From positions 930,001 to 994,000 of the forward strand of contig NZ_CP170198.1 in assembly GCF_042434915.1 (NCBI RefSeq): 64,000 nt of DNA, given 5' to 3'. Shown here in pieces: positions 44,794 to 53,908 of the stretch. The notes under the pieces were generated by a model. It saw only the letters and a list, made by a program, of their open reading frames with translations, was not told the origin of the DNA and did not search any database. This DNA comes from Aquimarina sp042434915 (GTDB lineage: Bacteria; Bacteroidota; Bacteroidia; Flavobacteriales; Flavobacteriaceae). Numbering within the stretch: position 1 is the stretch's first letter; every line of letters begins with the position of its first letter. Position numbers and translations under genes: made by a program.

Positions 44794-46932
44794 ATGAAAT
44801 TTATAAAATTAACATTTTTAACAACATTTCTATTGATGAGCTGTTCGAAAGAAGAATTGATAGTGAGTGAAGAAAATTATTCAAAAAATTCAACAGATTC
44901 TAGTAACAGTTGTTCTTCTGCAGATTACCTTATAACTTCGAATGACAGTAAGAATAGTTTTTATGCAGCCATAAACAGCATACAAAATTTAAGAGAAAAT
45001 GGCGATACTTCAATAAAAACTATATGCATTGAAAGTGATGTTGTAATAGAGTTTAACAAAAATGATAGACCTCCATCTGAATGGTACTTTTTTAAAGTTC
45101 CATCAAATGTCGAAATTAAAGGTAACGGCGCTGTTTTTAAAAGTCAACAAGGTGCTTACAACATAATTTTTGCTTTAATTACGGAAAGTAATATAACACT
45201 TAATGGTATAGTTTTTAAAAATACTACAGAACACAACTACCCCCTTCAAATAGGTGTTAAAATATTTGGTGACTCCAACGAAATTATAAATAATATTACT
45301 ATCAAGAATTGTGATATTTCTGGTAATAACAGAGCGGCGATAGATATTTTTAACGCAAAAAATGTTTTTGTAGAAAATAATTATATTCACCATAATTTTG
45401 GTACTTGTGATACCGAGGGTTGTAGAACAGGTGGCTTAGGGTATGGAATAAGTGTAGGAGATGGAAGTACTGTACAGGCATTAAACAATCGTTTTTTATA
45501 TAATAGACATGCTATAGCTTCTTCCAATATAACAGAAAATTCACATTACATTGCTCGAGGCAATACTGTTTTGCAAGAATACAATAATGATCCTATAATA
45601 AGAAACTATAGCGAAAAGGAAACCCTATTGAACAATCTAAATTCCATTCACCATTTTGATGCTCATGGATCAGGCAATAATGGACAAAATGGTGGATCCA
45701 CAGGAACATTTGTAATAGAAGAGAATGTCTTTTACAATAATAGAAGTTTTGCCGCAAACAATAATAAAATTATTTCCATAAGAGGAATTCCTAGGGAATG
45801 CTCATATGTTAGAAATAATATTTTTCCAAATGGGAATGGATTTGATAACTTGAAACAATCATCTGGAGATAATTCATTAATAATTCCAAATTGTTCCAAT
45901 AATCAATTCAAAAATATTATTATAGAAGGAAATACAGCAAATAATGAACCGTCTGCTGGTCTAATCAAAAATTTAATAGTTTTTAAAGAAAATGGAGACT
46001 TAATTAATTACCCCACCCTAAATGACCTAAAAGGAAACGGAATTCTTGTTGGAAATGGTTTTTCTCAGACCAATTATTCTGACTATTTAGTTGCTAATTG
46101 GACAGGAAATGGAACTTCTGATTTGATAGTCAGAAATACTCAAGGAGAATTGCGTGCACTTAAATTCAACGGAAGCACTTTTTACGGACAGACCATTAAT
46201 GGTGAAAGTTTTCCAGTCGTTGCTCACGGTTTTTCTCAGACCAATTATTCTGACTATTTAGTTGGTGATTGGACAGGAAATGGAACTTCTGATTTGATAG
46301 TCAGAAATACTCAAGGAGAATTGCGTGCACTTAAATTCAATGGAAGCACTTTTTACGGACAGACCATTAATGGTGAAAGTTTTCCAGTCGTTGCTCACGG
46401 TTTTTCTCAGACCAATTATTCTGACTATTTAGTTGGTGATTGGACAGGAAATGGAACTTCTGATTTGATAGTCAGAAATACTCAAGGAGAATTGCGTGCA
46501 CTTAAATTCAATGGAAGCACTTTTTACGGACAGACCATTAATGGTGAAAGTTTTCCAGTTGTTGCAAATGGAATAAATGAATCATACTTTAAATTTATTG
46601 TAGCTGACTGGACAAATGACGCTATTAGCGATTTACTAATGGTTAATTTAGATGGTGATATTTTTATCAACAAATTTAATGGAGTCACTTTTTACGGCCA
46701 AACAATTAATGGAAAGTCAAATCCTGTTAAAGTTTTCGATGGGAGTTTATACAAAGATTATTACATTGGAGATTTCACCGGAGATCAATATTCAGATTTA
46801 TTGGTAATTGATAATTCCAACGATGTATTCCTGTTAAAATATAATCCGTCCACAGTTGAATTTGGTACACCAAACCTAATTACGACTAATTTTGAGTATT
46901 CAAAAATTTTAATTGGTGATTGGAATAATTAA
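44794..46932 (+). CDS. Cassette 33: beta-helix lipoprotein with FG-GAP-like repeats
   Basis: A 712-residue lipoprotein (lipobox LLMSC). Residues about 60-400 look like a right-handed parallel beta-helix (NVEIKGNGAVF, NITLNGIVFKN, NVFVENNYIHHNFG, FVIEENVFYNN), as in surface polysaccharide-active or adhesive proteins. Residues 422-592 are three nearly identical 57-residue repeats (YSDYLVGDWTGNGTSDLIVR), then two diverged ones: FG-GAP/VCBS-like blades with D-x-[TN]-G-x-G calcium-type loops. Probably a surface-exposed binding protein. Confidence 0.83.
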   Translation: MKFIKLTFLTTFLLMSCSKEELIVSEENYSKNSTDSSNSCSSADYLITSNDSKNSFYAAINSIQNLRENGDTSIKTICIESDVVIEFNKNDRPPSEWYFFKVPSNVEIKGNGAVFKSQQGAYNIIFALITESNITLNGIVFKNTTEHNYPLQIGVKIFGDSNEIINNITIKNCDISGNNRAAIDIFNAKNVFVENNYIHHNFGTCDTEGCRTGGLGYGISVGDGSTVQALNNRFLYNRHAIASSNITENSHYIARGNTVLQEYNNDPIIRNYSEKETLLNNLNSIHHFDAHGSGNNGQNGGSTGTFVIEENVFYNNRSFAANNNKIISIRGIPRECSYVRNNIFPNGNGFDNLKQSSGDNSLIIPNCSNNQFKNIIIEGNTANNEPSAGLIKNLIVFKENGDLINYPTLNDLKGNGILVGNGFSQTNYSDYLVANWTGNGTSDLIVRNTQGELRALKFNGSTFYGQTINGESFPVVAHGFSQTNYSDYLVGDWTGNGTSDLIVRNTQGELRALKFNGSTFYGQTINGESFPVVAHGFSQTNYSDYLVGDWTGNGTSDLIVRNTQGELRALKFNGSTFYGQTINGESFPVVANGINESYFKFIVADWTNDAISDLLMVNLDGDIFINKFNGVTFYGQTINGKSNPVKVFDGSLYKDYYIGDFTGDQYSDLLVIDNSNDVFLLKYNPSTVEFGTPNLITTNFEYSKILIGDWNN
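46057..46569 (+). repeat. Three tandem 171-bp coding repeats
   Basis: Units start at 46057, 46228 and 46399, each beginning GGTTTTTCTCAGACC, and differ by only a few bases. A fourth diverged unit follows at 46570. Exact spacing keeps the reading frame, so copy number can change by recombination. Confidence 0.92.
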
Positions 46933-46940
46933 AAAAAAGC

Positions 46941-47009
46941 TTGTAACATTATATAACAAAACATAGTTGCCCTTTGGGACAACAACGTTTGTTATATTTA
47001 CCGTTATGC
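46941..47009 (+). repeat. attC of cassette 33 (short, unique type)
   Basis: R' TTGTAAC (extended GCTTGTAAC) complements GTTACAAGC. Arms ATATAACAAA/TTTGTTATAT. Central TTGCCCTTTGGGACAA hairpin. 69 bp. Confidence 0.9.
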
Positions 47010-47427
47010 CCAAGCATTAGAAATGGAAACAGCACGTGAAAAGCAATACGCAAACAGACTCTAAACGGACGGGCTACACTGCAAAGACCTGAGTATTTTT
47101 TCAAAGATTTTACCGATTCAAAAGTTGGAGCTTTTCCCCGATTCGGACGCTGTACGCGGTTGCGAACTTGCTTTGGTTAAGTCTATTCCAATAGTAACAA
47201 AGCGATCGCGAGAGTTAGAAAAGCAATACGCAAGGGTTTCGTAAGAAATTATCGCTTTGCCAGGCAGGTTTGCTAAGTATAGGCTTCATAAAAAGCCAGA
47301 GCATAACAAAATGTATAAGTTCATAGCGACGTAAATTCCTAACGGAATTTCACGCGCATTTGCTATCTTTGAGCTGTGCGGAACATTCTTTTTTGAGTTT
47401 GCCCGCTACGAAATTATACATTAAGCG
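47004..47427 (+). mobile_element. Cassette 34: ORF-less cassette (copy 11)
   Basis: A 424-bp family member with a GCCAGGCAGGTTTGCTAAGTATAGG variant near the attC, shared in part with cassette 41, and AGCGACGTAAATTCC in the attC arm. These two form a sublineage. Confidence 0.83.
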
Positions 47428-47453
47428 TTAGCACCAATTAGAAAAAAAAAACA

Positions 47454-48035
47454 TTGAGAGACGACTTTAAATACGACCTAATTGACAATTCAGTATCATT
47501 TATCTGCTCTAAATGGATGTTAGATAGAACACCTTTTATATTTGATGATGATAGAATAAAGTACATTGAGTGGAAAGAACAACTGGCTGAAAAACTTAAA
47601 GTTGATAGTAAATCTATGGTGTTTACTGGAAGTTCAAGTTGTGGCTTCAGTCTAAATCCAAATAAAAATTATCGTGACTTCAATGAAGAATCTGATATTG
47701 ACATAGCTATAATATCTGATTTTCATTTTGATGTTGCTTGGAAAACTTTGAGGAATTTAGGAACTAAACGTTTTGACTTAAACAACATTCAACAAAACAG
47801 CCTCAAAGAACACGTAAACAGATTAATTTATTGGGGAACTATTGCTACTGATAAAATATTAGAAATACTTCCGTTTGGAAAAGAATGGGCATTACATTTA
47901 CTTGATATGGAAAAAGTCGACCCAATAAATAATAGGACAATAAACATTAGAATTTATAAAGATTATGAGTCTCTACGAGCATATCATATAAATAATTTAA
48001 CGAACTTAAGAACTCAACTATACGAGAACGAATAA
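47454..48035 (+). CDS. Cassette 35a: nucleotidyltransferase-like protein
   Basis: A 193-residue protein with a polymerase-beta-type nucleotidyltransferase core: VFTGSSSCGFSLNP (GS motif) and EESDIDIAIISDFHFD (D-x-D). A TTG start at 47454 is the first start in the cassette and follows an A-rich stretch. It is paired, 1 bp apart, with a DUF262 gene, so the two very likely act together. Confidence 0.78.
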   Translation: MRDDFKYDLIDNSVSFICSKWMLDRTPFIFDDDRIKYIEWKEQLAEKLKVDSKSMVFTGSSSCGFSLNPNKNYRDFNEESDIDIAIISDFHFDVAWKTLRNLGTKRFDLNNIQQNSLKEHVNRLIYWGTIATDKILEILPFGKEWALHLLDMEKVDPINNRTINIRIYKDYESLRAYHINNLTNLRTQLYENE

Positions 48036-48036
48036 T

Positions 48037-49077
48037 ATGAAAAATTTTTTAAATACAACGAACAGGAATGTAGCTTGGTTCAAAGGTGCATTTGACCGTG
48101 GAGAATTAGATATGAAACCACCTTTTCAGCGAAATCCAGTTTGGGTTACAAAACAAAAAAGTTATCTAATTGATACAATATTAAATGAATACCCAATTCC
48201 TGAAATCTATATGCAAGAAACAGTAGATGAAAAAGGAAAAGCAAAATATATCATTGTTGATGGACAACAAAGAACAAGAGCTGTTTTAGAATTTCTTGAG
48301 GGTAAATATTGCATTAATGCTAAAGAAAGTCCAGATTTTGGAGATATGTATTTCGAAGATTTAACAGCTGACCAAAAAAAGACATTTTTTCAATATAATT
48401 TTGTAATTCGAGTTTTACCAGATATTCCAGATGGACAATTACGAGAAATCTTTCAAAGATTAAATAAAAATGTTGTTTCACTAAATAAACAAGAACTTCG
48501 TCAAGCAACATATTGGGGACCATTTATCAAAACTATGAATTCATTGTCAGATAAAGACTATTGGAGTAAAATTGATGTTTTCACAGCAAATGATATCCGA
48601 AGAATGTTAGATGTAGAGTACATAAGTGAATTAGCAATTTTTTATATGCACGGATTTCAAAACAAAAAGGATAATTTAGATAAATACTACGCTTTGTATG
48701 AGGAAGAGTTTGAAAACAAAAAGGAAGTAACTGAAGCATTTGACATAGTTAATGGAGAAATTTTAAAAATCCTACCAGAAATTAACAGAACAAGATGGAG
48801 TAAAAAAGCTGACTACTATACTTTGTTTGGATTTTTTGCAAAACAAAAAGAGGAATTGCCACTTACTAAAGAAAAGCGAGAATTTGCTCGAACGAAACTT
48901 TTAGAATTTGCGGATGAAATAAATTATTTCGTAAAAACTGATAAAGGAGATGAAGTTGTAGATTATAATCCAGCTACTAAAGAATACGGAAGAGGAATTA
49001 GAGCAACTACAGATATTGGAAGTCGTAAAGTCAGAGAGAATGGTCTGAATATGAAACTCGAAGGAATTTGGGAATAA
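48037..49077 (+). CDS. Cassette 35b: DUF262 (ParB/GmrS-like) protein
   Basis: A 346-residue protein. The N-terminal DUF262 domain has the hallmark YIIVDGQQRTRAVLEFL near residue 70, preceded by MKPPFQRNPVWVTKQKSYLIDTIL (FQR...W) and followed by LPDIPDGQLREIFQRLN. DUF262 is a ParB-like NTPase/nuclease-associated domain found in GmrSD and other phage-defence systems. No DUF1524 HNH domain is visible, so it is not a full GmrSD. Confidence 0.87.
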   Translation: MKNFLNTTNRNVAWFKGAFDRGELDMKPPFQRNPVWVTKQKSYLIDTILNEYPIPEIYMQETVDEKGKAKYIIVDGQQRTRAVLEFLEGKYCINAKESPDFGDMYFEDLTADQKKTFFQYNFVIRVLPDIPDGQLREIFQRLNKNVVSLNKQELRQATYWGPFIKTMNSLSDKDYWSKIDVFTANDIRRMLDVEYISELAIFYMHGFQNKKDNLDKYYALYEEEFENKKEVTEAFDIVNGEILKILPEINRTRWSKKADYYTLFGFFAKQKEELPLTKEKREFARTKLLEFADEINYFVKTDKGDEVVDYNPATKEYGRGIRATTDIGSRKVRENGLNMKLEGIWE

Positions 49078-49084
49078 TAACTGG

Positions 49085-49216
49085 TGCTAACACCGTATAT
49101 AATTTATTGCTAGTTCTAGCCTATTTACCAAAATCCTCGCGGATTTTCTATTTGGTTTTTATTTGCTAAATTAGTTGCTTAAACCACGCAACAAACTATA
49201 TACAAACACGTTGGCG
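49085..49216 (+). repeat. attC of cassette 35 (type E)
   Basis: R' TGCTAAC (extended GGTGCTAAC) complements GTTAGCACC perfectly over nine bases. Arms GTATATAATTTATTGC/GCAACAAACTATATAC. Inner GCTAGTTCTAGC and AAAATCC/GGATTTT. Confidence 0.93.
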
Positions 49217-49227
49217 GTAATTAGAAA

Positions 49228-49848
49228 ATGGGATACAAAATAATATTTAATGATAATTCAGAATTTAGTCTTTTTGATAGTAGTTACTACAATGATAAAG
49301 CTATATTCAATATACAACATCAATCAAACTTGATTTCTTTTAGTGTTGAAATTGTTAATAAAGGTATTCCTAAAAAAGTTATTGATGAATCAAAAGTCAA
49401 AATTGAATTTAATAACGATGAGAGTTTTTACTCTTGGTTTAAACGAAATCAAGCTACTGAATTTGACTTTGGATTTGCTAACCTGAATAATGAAAAACTA
49501 ATAAAGTCTGAATGTCAAAAGAGAAATGACTTAATAATTGACAACTTGAGAAAAGAAATTGATGTATTAAAACCTGAAGTTAAATTTAATCCTTGGAGAA
49601 TAAACGGAGGTTATAAGAAAATTGAAAAATTGTCTCTTGTAACGATTAAGTCGATTGAAAAACTTGAGAATAAAAAAGTTAAATATTTAAAATCAACAAA
49701 ATCTATTTTTGAAACTGTTAATGAAAGTGGATTAATTGATTATAGTAAAAAACACGACTCTATTGACCAAAAAAAGCTATTAGACTTATGCCAGACTACA
49801 TTAAAAAAGATTGAGAAATTAAATAAAAAAAAATGGTGGAAAATATAA
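49228..49848 (+). CDS. Cassette 36: hypothetical protein
   Basis: A 206-residue Lys/Asn-rich protein. The N-terminal 80 residues are beta-rich (MGYKIIFNDNSEFSLFDSSY) and the C-terminus is helical, ending KKKWWKI. No family recognised. Confidence 0.7.
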   Translation: MGYKIIFNDNSEFSLFDSSYYNDKAIFNIQHQSNLISFSVEIVNKGIPKKVIDESKVKIEFNNDESFYSWFKRNQATEFDFGFANLNNEKLIKSECQKRNDLIIDNLRKEIDVLKPEVKFNPWRINGGYKKIEKLSLVTIKSIEKLENKKVKYLKSTKSIFETVNESGLIDYSKKHDSIDQKKLLDLCQTTLKKIEKLNKKKWWKI

Positions 49849-49854
49849 AACTAC

Positions 49855-50051
49855 CGCCAACACGGTGTATTAAATATAGCTAATAAGTGCTAAACCGAGA
49901 GGTTTGTGTGTTTTTAGAAAGTTCGCCAAATTTTTAACTTGACTTTTTAAAAGAGAAAAATTAAAAACAAAATATAAAAATTCGGCTCTGTGTTAATCCG
50001 AAAAGTTAGTGTCTTTTTGCACGCTACGTTTCATACACAAGTCCGTTGTAA
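49855..50051 (+). repeat. attC of cassette 36 (type F)
   Basis: R' CGCCAAC (extended ACCGCCAAC) complements GTTGGCGGT. Arms GTGTATTAAATATAGC/GCTACGTTTCATACAC. Confidence 0.9.
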
Positions 50052-50063
50052 ACAATACGAAAA

Positions 50064-50582
50064 ATGACATTTCGGAACATAATAATAATTTTAATTTTGA
50101 CTTTCTTCTCTTGTAAAACTGCAAAAGTTGAAACCAAAACTGAACAACCAAAAACGGAAATAAATGCGTCTGAATTTCCTCAACAAATAGGTTTTATAAA
50201 TGACTTTGAAAAAATATTCACGGAAGATGATATTAAATTTTTAGAAAATGCTCTTTTGTATTACAAAGACAACTCTAATAGAGAAATCGCAATAATTACA
50301 ATCGAATCTGTACCAGAAAACATGGAATTTGATCAATACGCTATCAGAATGTCGGGCAATTGGAATGTCGGAAAAAATAATGACGGAAACGGACTAACTG
50401 TTGTGTTGAGTAAAAAATTAAGAAAAGTAAGAATATCAACAACCGAAAAAACTCGAAACTATTTGACAGATGAATTTTGCCAAAAAGTAATCGATGAAAA
50501 TATGATTCCTGAATTTAAAAAAGGAAATTATAACGATGGAATTTTACTCGGAATAAATGAATTAATAAGAAAATGGATATAA
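50064..50582 (+). CDS. Cassette 37: TPM-domain lipoprotein (distant homologue)
   Basis: A 172-residue lipoprotein (lipobox TFFSC) with the same TPM domain plan as the cassette 10 product (QIGFINDFEKIFTEDDIKFL, IAIITIESV, YAIRMSGNWNVGKNNDGNGLTVVLS, EFCQKVIDENMIPEFKKGNY) but clearly diverged. Its attC is also of the cassette 10 kind at its left end. Confidence 0.85.
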   Translation: MTFRNIIIILILTFFSCKTAKVETKTEQPKTEINASEFPQQIGFINDFEKIFTEDDIKFLENALLYYKDNSNREIAIITIESVPENMEFDQYAIRMSGNWNVGKNNDGNGLTVVLSKKLRKVRISTTEKTRNYLTDEFCQKVIDENMIPEFKKGNYNDGILLGINELIRKWI

Positions 50583-50590
50583 AGTACTGT

Positions 50591-50722
50591 TTACAACACC
50601 GTATAAAAATAATTGCGGTTTAGTGCTTAATCAAAGGTCGTTGCGTGTTTGTAACGTCTGATTTTCCTTCGGAAAATCCTCGCATACAAACCCGCAACTA
50701 TTCTTATACATAAACGTTATCA
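50591..50722 (+). repeat. attC of cassette 37 (type G)
   Basis: R' TTACAAC (extended GTTTACAAC) complements GTTGTAAAC. Arms GTATAAAAATAATTGCGG/CCGCAACTATTCTTATAC. Contains GTATAAAAATAATTG, a near match to the IS target, but is uninterrupted. Confidence 0.9.
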
Positions 50723-50741
50723 ACAATACAAAAAGTGATAA

Positions 50742-51380
50742 ATGAAAAAACTTTATTTAGCTCTTGGAGCATTATTAATTACATTCAATTCAATCTTTTC
50801 ACAAGATCAAAAAATCAATTTCGGAATGATCGCAGGAATGAACTACTCTTCTTTATTAAAAGCGGAAAGTGAAATTCCAACTGATTATAAAGGAAAAGTG
50901 GGGTTCTTAATTGGAGGATTTGTAAATATTAATCTTACCGAAAAACTCTCTATACAACCAGAATTAATGTTCTCTTTACAAGGAGGAGATTTTTCAATTG
51001 ATCCAAACAGAGTTTTTAATAATGGTGATCCAAATTCACCTATTTCGCTTTCAAATATTGAAGGAAAGATAAATGAGTCAATGATTTTACTTCCTATAAC
51101 TGCTAATATTCATTTCAATAATAAAATAGAGATGCAAATTGGTCCACAGTTAGGCTATAGTATTAAAAGAAAAATAGAATACGATACTGAAATAGTAATA
51201 GAAGGTGATTTCTTCCAACTTGAGCCAGATTCTAAAAAAATTGAATTAGGTGCAATTCTAGACTTGGGATATAATTTGTCTGAAAAATTAAGAATCGGAA
51301 TACGCTATGCTTACGGGCTAATTAAACGCCAAAATGTTAACACTTCAGTGTTTTCATTAGGTTTACAATATCAGATTTGA
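50742..51380 (+). CDS. Cassette 38: PorT-like beta-barrel (copy 2 of 3)
   Basis: Identical to the cassette 12 protein. Cassette identity runs from the junction before it to the junction after it; upstream is cassette 37 here and cassette 11 in the first copy. Confidence 0.9.
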   Translation: MKKLYLALGALLITFNSIFSQDQKINFGMIAGMNYSSLLKAESEIPTDYKGKVGFLIGGFVNINLTEKLSIQPELMFSLQGGDFSIDPNRVFNNGDPNSPISLSNIEGKINESMILLPITANIHFNNKIEMQIGPQLGYSIKRKIEYDTEIVIEGDFFQLEPDSKKIELGAILDLGYNLSEKLRIGIRYAYGLIKRQNVNTSVFSLGLQYQI

Positions 51381-51390
51381 CAAGAAAAGT

Positions 51391-51562
51391 TGATAACATC
51401 ATATATGAAATCAGAGCAAAGTTTAGTACTAGATCGAAATATTATTCCCTTTTGTAATGGCGCTTAAATTTTTATAAGTTTAAAAAGAAATAAAAATGCG
51501 CAGATAAATCAATTGGTTCAGGTATGCTTGCCTTGCTCCGATTCATATATTTAGCGTTATGC
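51391..51562 (+). repeat. attC of cassette 38 (type C)
   Basis: Same as attC of cassette 12 up to the G; joined to GTTATGC. Confidence 0.9.
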
Positions 51563-51980
51563 CCAAGCATTAGAAGTGGAAACAGCACCTGAAAAGCAAT
51601 ATGCAAACAGACTCTACACGGACGGGCTACACTGCAAAGACCTGAGTATTTTTTGAAAGATTTTTACCGATTCAAAAGTTGGAGCTTTTCCTGGATTCGG
51701 ACGCTGTACGCGGTAGCGAACTTGCGTTGGTTAAGCCTATTCCAATGGCAGCAAAGCGATCGCGAGAGTTAGAAAAGCAATACGCAAGGGTTTCGTAAGA
51801 AATTATCGCTTTGCTAAGCAAGTTTACAAAATACAGGCTTCATAAAAGCCAGAGCATAACAAAATGTATAAGTTCATAGCGGCTGAAATTCCTAACGGAA
51901 TTTCACGCGCATTTGCTATCTTTGAGCTGTGCGGAACATTCTTTTTCGAGTTTGCCCGCTACGAAACTATACATTAACCG
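51557..51980 (+). mobile_element. Cassette 39: ORF-less cassette (copy 12)
   Basis: A 424-bp family member. The terminal spacer ATTAACCG is unique to this copy. It precedes the second Crp-like cassette and supplies the same in-frame attC start. Confidence 0.83.
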
Positions 51981-52585
51981 TTAGCAACAAGGCTGAAAAA
52001 CCAACAAACATTATAGAAAATTTAATAAATCATATTACCAATTTCATTCCTGTATCAACCGAATTAAAAAAGCGACTTGAAACAATTTGTGAAATTCAAA
52101 ATTTTCCTAAAAATCATTTCCTTCACAAACCAAATAGGACTTGTTTATACACATATTTCATAAATAGTGGTCTGGCAAGAATCTATTATTTAAAAGATGA
52201 CAAGGAAATCACAGATAATTTTGCGGCAGAAAATGAGTGGATAACATCAATTTACAGCTTTCTTCAAAACGTTCCCGACAACTTCCATATCCAAACTTTA
52301 GAAGAAACGCAAGTGATAAGATTTTCTTTAAATGACCTCGAAGATTGCTTTAAGGATTTCCCAAAAATGGAACGATTTGGACGAATGTTGATTTCAAAAT
52401 ACTTTTTAGAGCAGTCCGAACGTATTATCTCACTTCAGTTTAATTCTGCTAAAGAACGCTACATTTTTTTTGAACAAACTTCAAAAAACAAATTAGCAAG
52501 AGTACCGCTTGGAATGTTGGCATCTCACTTGGGTATGACACAAGAAACATTGAGTAGAGTTAGATCATTAAGTAATGCTTTTTGA
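51929..52585 (+). CDS. Cassette 40a: Crp/Fnr-type regulator (copy 2)
   Basis: Same protein as at 36831 apart from isolated changes (for example an S/L change near the C-terminus). Again the only conventional start is the GTG inside the preceding ORF-less cassette's attC; a rare ATT start is the alternative. That both copies sit behind this attC type suggests selection for the combination, or chance given how common the type is. Confidence 0.8.
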   Translation: MRNILFRVCPLRNYTLTVSNKAEKPTNIIENLINHITNFIPVSTELKKRLETICEIQNFPKNHFLHKPNRTCLYTYFINSGLARIYYLKDDKEITDNFAAENEWITSIYSFLQNVPDNFHIQTLEETQVIRFSLNDLEDCFKDFPKMERFGRMLISKYFLEQSERIISLQFNSAKERYIFFEQTSKNKLARVPLGMLASHLGMTQETLSRVRSLSNAF

Positions 52586-52640
52586 TATAAATCAAATTTA
52601 CGAATTGTGATTATCCATACCTTTGAACTCAAAAATCAAA

Positions 52641-53264
52641 ATGACCAACAAATCTTACGGAATAATCGGAATTGCAGCGCCAATACTATTTTTAATAACA
52701 TATTTGATTATGTCCTCAATTCGTCCAGAATATTCAATGTTTACAAAAGCCATTAGTGAACTTGGTTCGATTGATGCGCCAAATAAATGGATTTGGAACT
52801 TCTTCGGTTATATTCTTTCTGGAATTTTAATCGCAATTTATTCTTTAGGACTTTATAAAAATGTAGTTATAACAAAATCAAGCAAATTGTCGCTTTACGG
52901 AATTTTATTTAGTGGTATTTTTATGACAATATCAGGAGTATTTCCTGGTGATTTTGACAACAAACAATCCACAACAATGCTTTTACATACAGTTGGTAGT
53001 TTTGGAAGTTATATCTTCTTTTTAATTGGAGCTTTTACCTATCCTAAATTAATGAATAAAACGAATTATTGGAGTAGTGTAAAAAAACCGACTCTAATTT
53101 TCACATACTTAACTATTGTATTCGGTGTTTGGCCATTTATCTTTCCGAACATTCCCGCATTTGGTCAAAGAATTGTTTTCTTCTTTTATTTTTTATGGAT
53201 ATTTTACACAGCCATTAAACTCTTAAACCAGCCGAAAGAAAGCCCAGTTACTAACAAGGTATAA
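52641..53264 (+). CDS. Cassette 40b: DUF998 membrane protein (copy 2)
   Basis: Copy of the 37543 gene (207 residues, six helices). The C-terminal residues differ by A/T (ESPVTNKV) because the attC R' changed from TTGCTAAC to TTACTAAC. Confidence 0.85.
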   Translation: MTNKSYGIIGIAAPILFLITYLIMSSIRPEYSMFTKAISELGSIDAPNKWIWNFFGYILSGILIAIYSLGLYKNVVITKSSKLSLYGILFSGIFMTISGVFPGDFDNKQSTTMLLHTVGSFGSYIFFLIGAFTYPKLMNKTNYWSSVKKPTLIFTYLTIVFGVWPFIFPNIPAFGQRIVFFFYFLWIFYTAIKLLNQPKESPVTNKV

Positions 53265-53444
53265 AAAACATAGGGCTTTTGTGCTTAACCGAAAGTTCTG
53301 TGCTTATTAACAAAGTCCGCTAAATATAAAATTTGGCGTTTATAAGTAAAGAGATAAAAGCAAAATATTTATATTTAGCTAAGTAATAAACCGAAACGAT
53401 AGTGCTTATCACTTGCCCTACGTTTCTTATACTTAACGTTATGC
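53249..53444 (+). repeat. attC of cassette 40 (type F, R' mutated)
   Basis: R' TACTAAC has one mismatch to the cassette start GTTAGCA, where the sister copy has TGCTAAC. The terminal spacer is CTTAACG instead of CGAGACG. Confidence 0.88.
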
Positions 53445-53861
53445 CCAAGCATTAGAAGTGGAAACAGCACGTGAAAAGCAGAACGCAAACAGACTCTAAA
53501 CGGACGGGCTACACTGCAAAGACCTGAGTATTTTTTCAAAGATTTTTGCCGATTGAAAAGTTGGAGCTTTTCCCGATTCGGACGCTGTACGCGGTAGCGA
53601 ACTTACTTTGGTTAAACCTATTCCAATAGTAACAAAGCGATCGCGAGAGTTAGAAAAGCAATACGTAAGGGGTTCGTAAGAAATTATCGCTTTGCGAGGC
53701 AGGTTTGCTAAGTATAGGCTTCATAAAAAGCCAGAGCATAACAAAATGTATAAGTTCATAGCGACGTAAATTCCTAACGGAATTTCACGCGCATTTGCTA
53801 TCTTTGAGCTGTGCGGAACATTCTTTTTCGAGTTTGCCCGCTACTAATTATACATTAAGCG
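53439..53861 (+). mobile_element. Cassette 41: ORF-less cassette (copy 13)
   Basis: A 423-bp family member of the cassette 34 sublineage (GCGAGGCAGGTTTGCTAAG; AGCGACGTAAATTCC). Confidence 0.83.
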
Positions 53862-53908
53862 TTGGCAACAAGCTGAAAAACGAACTAACCAAAACAAAAG
53901 ACAACTGA

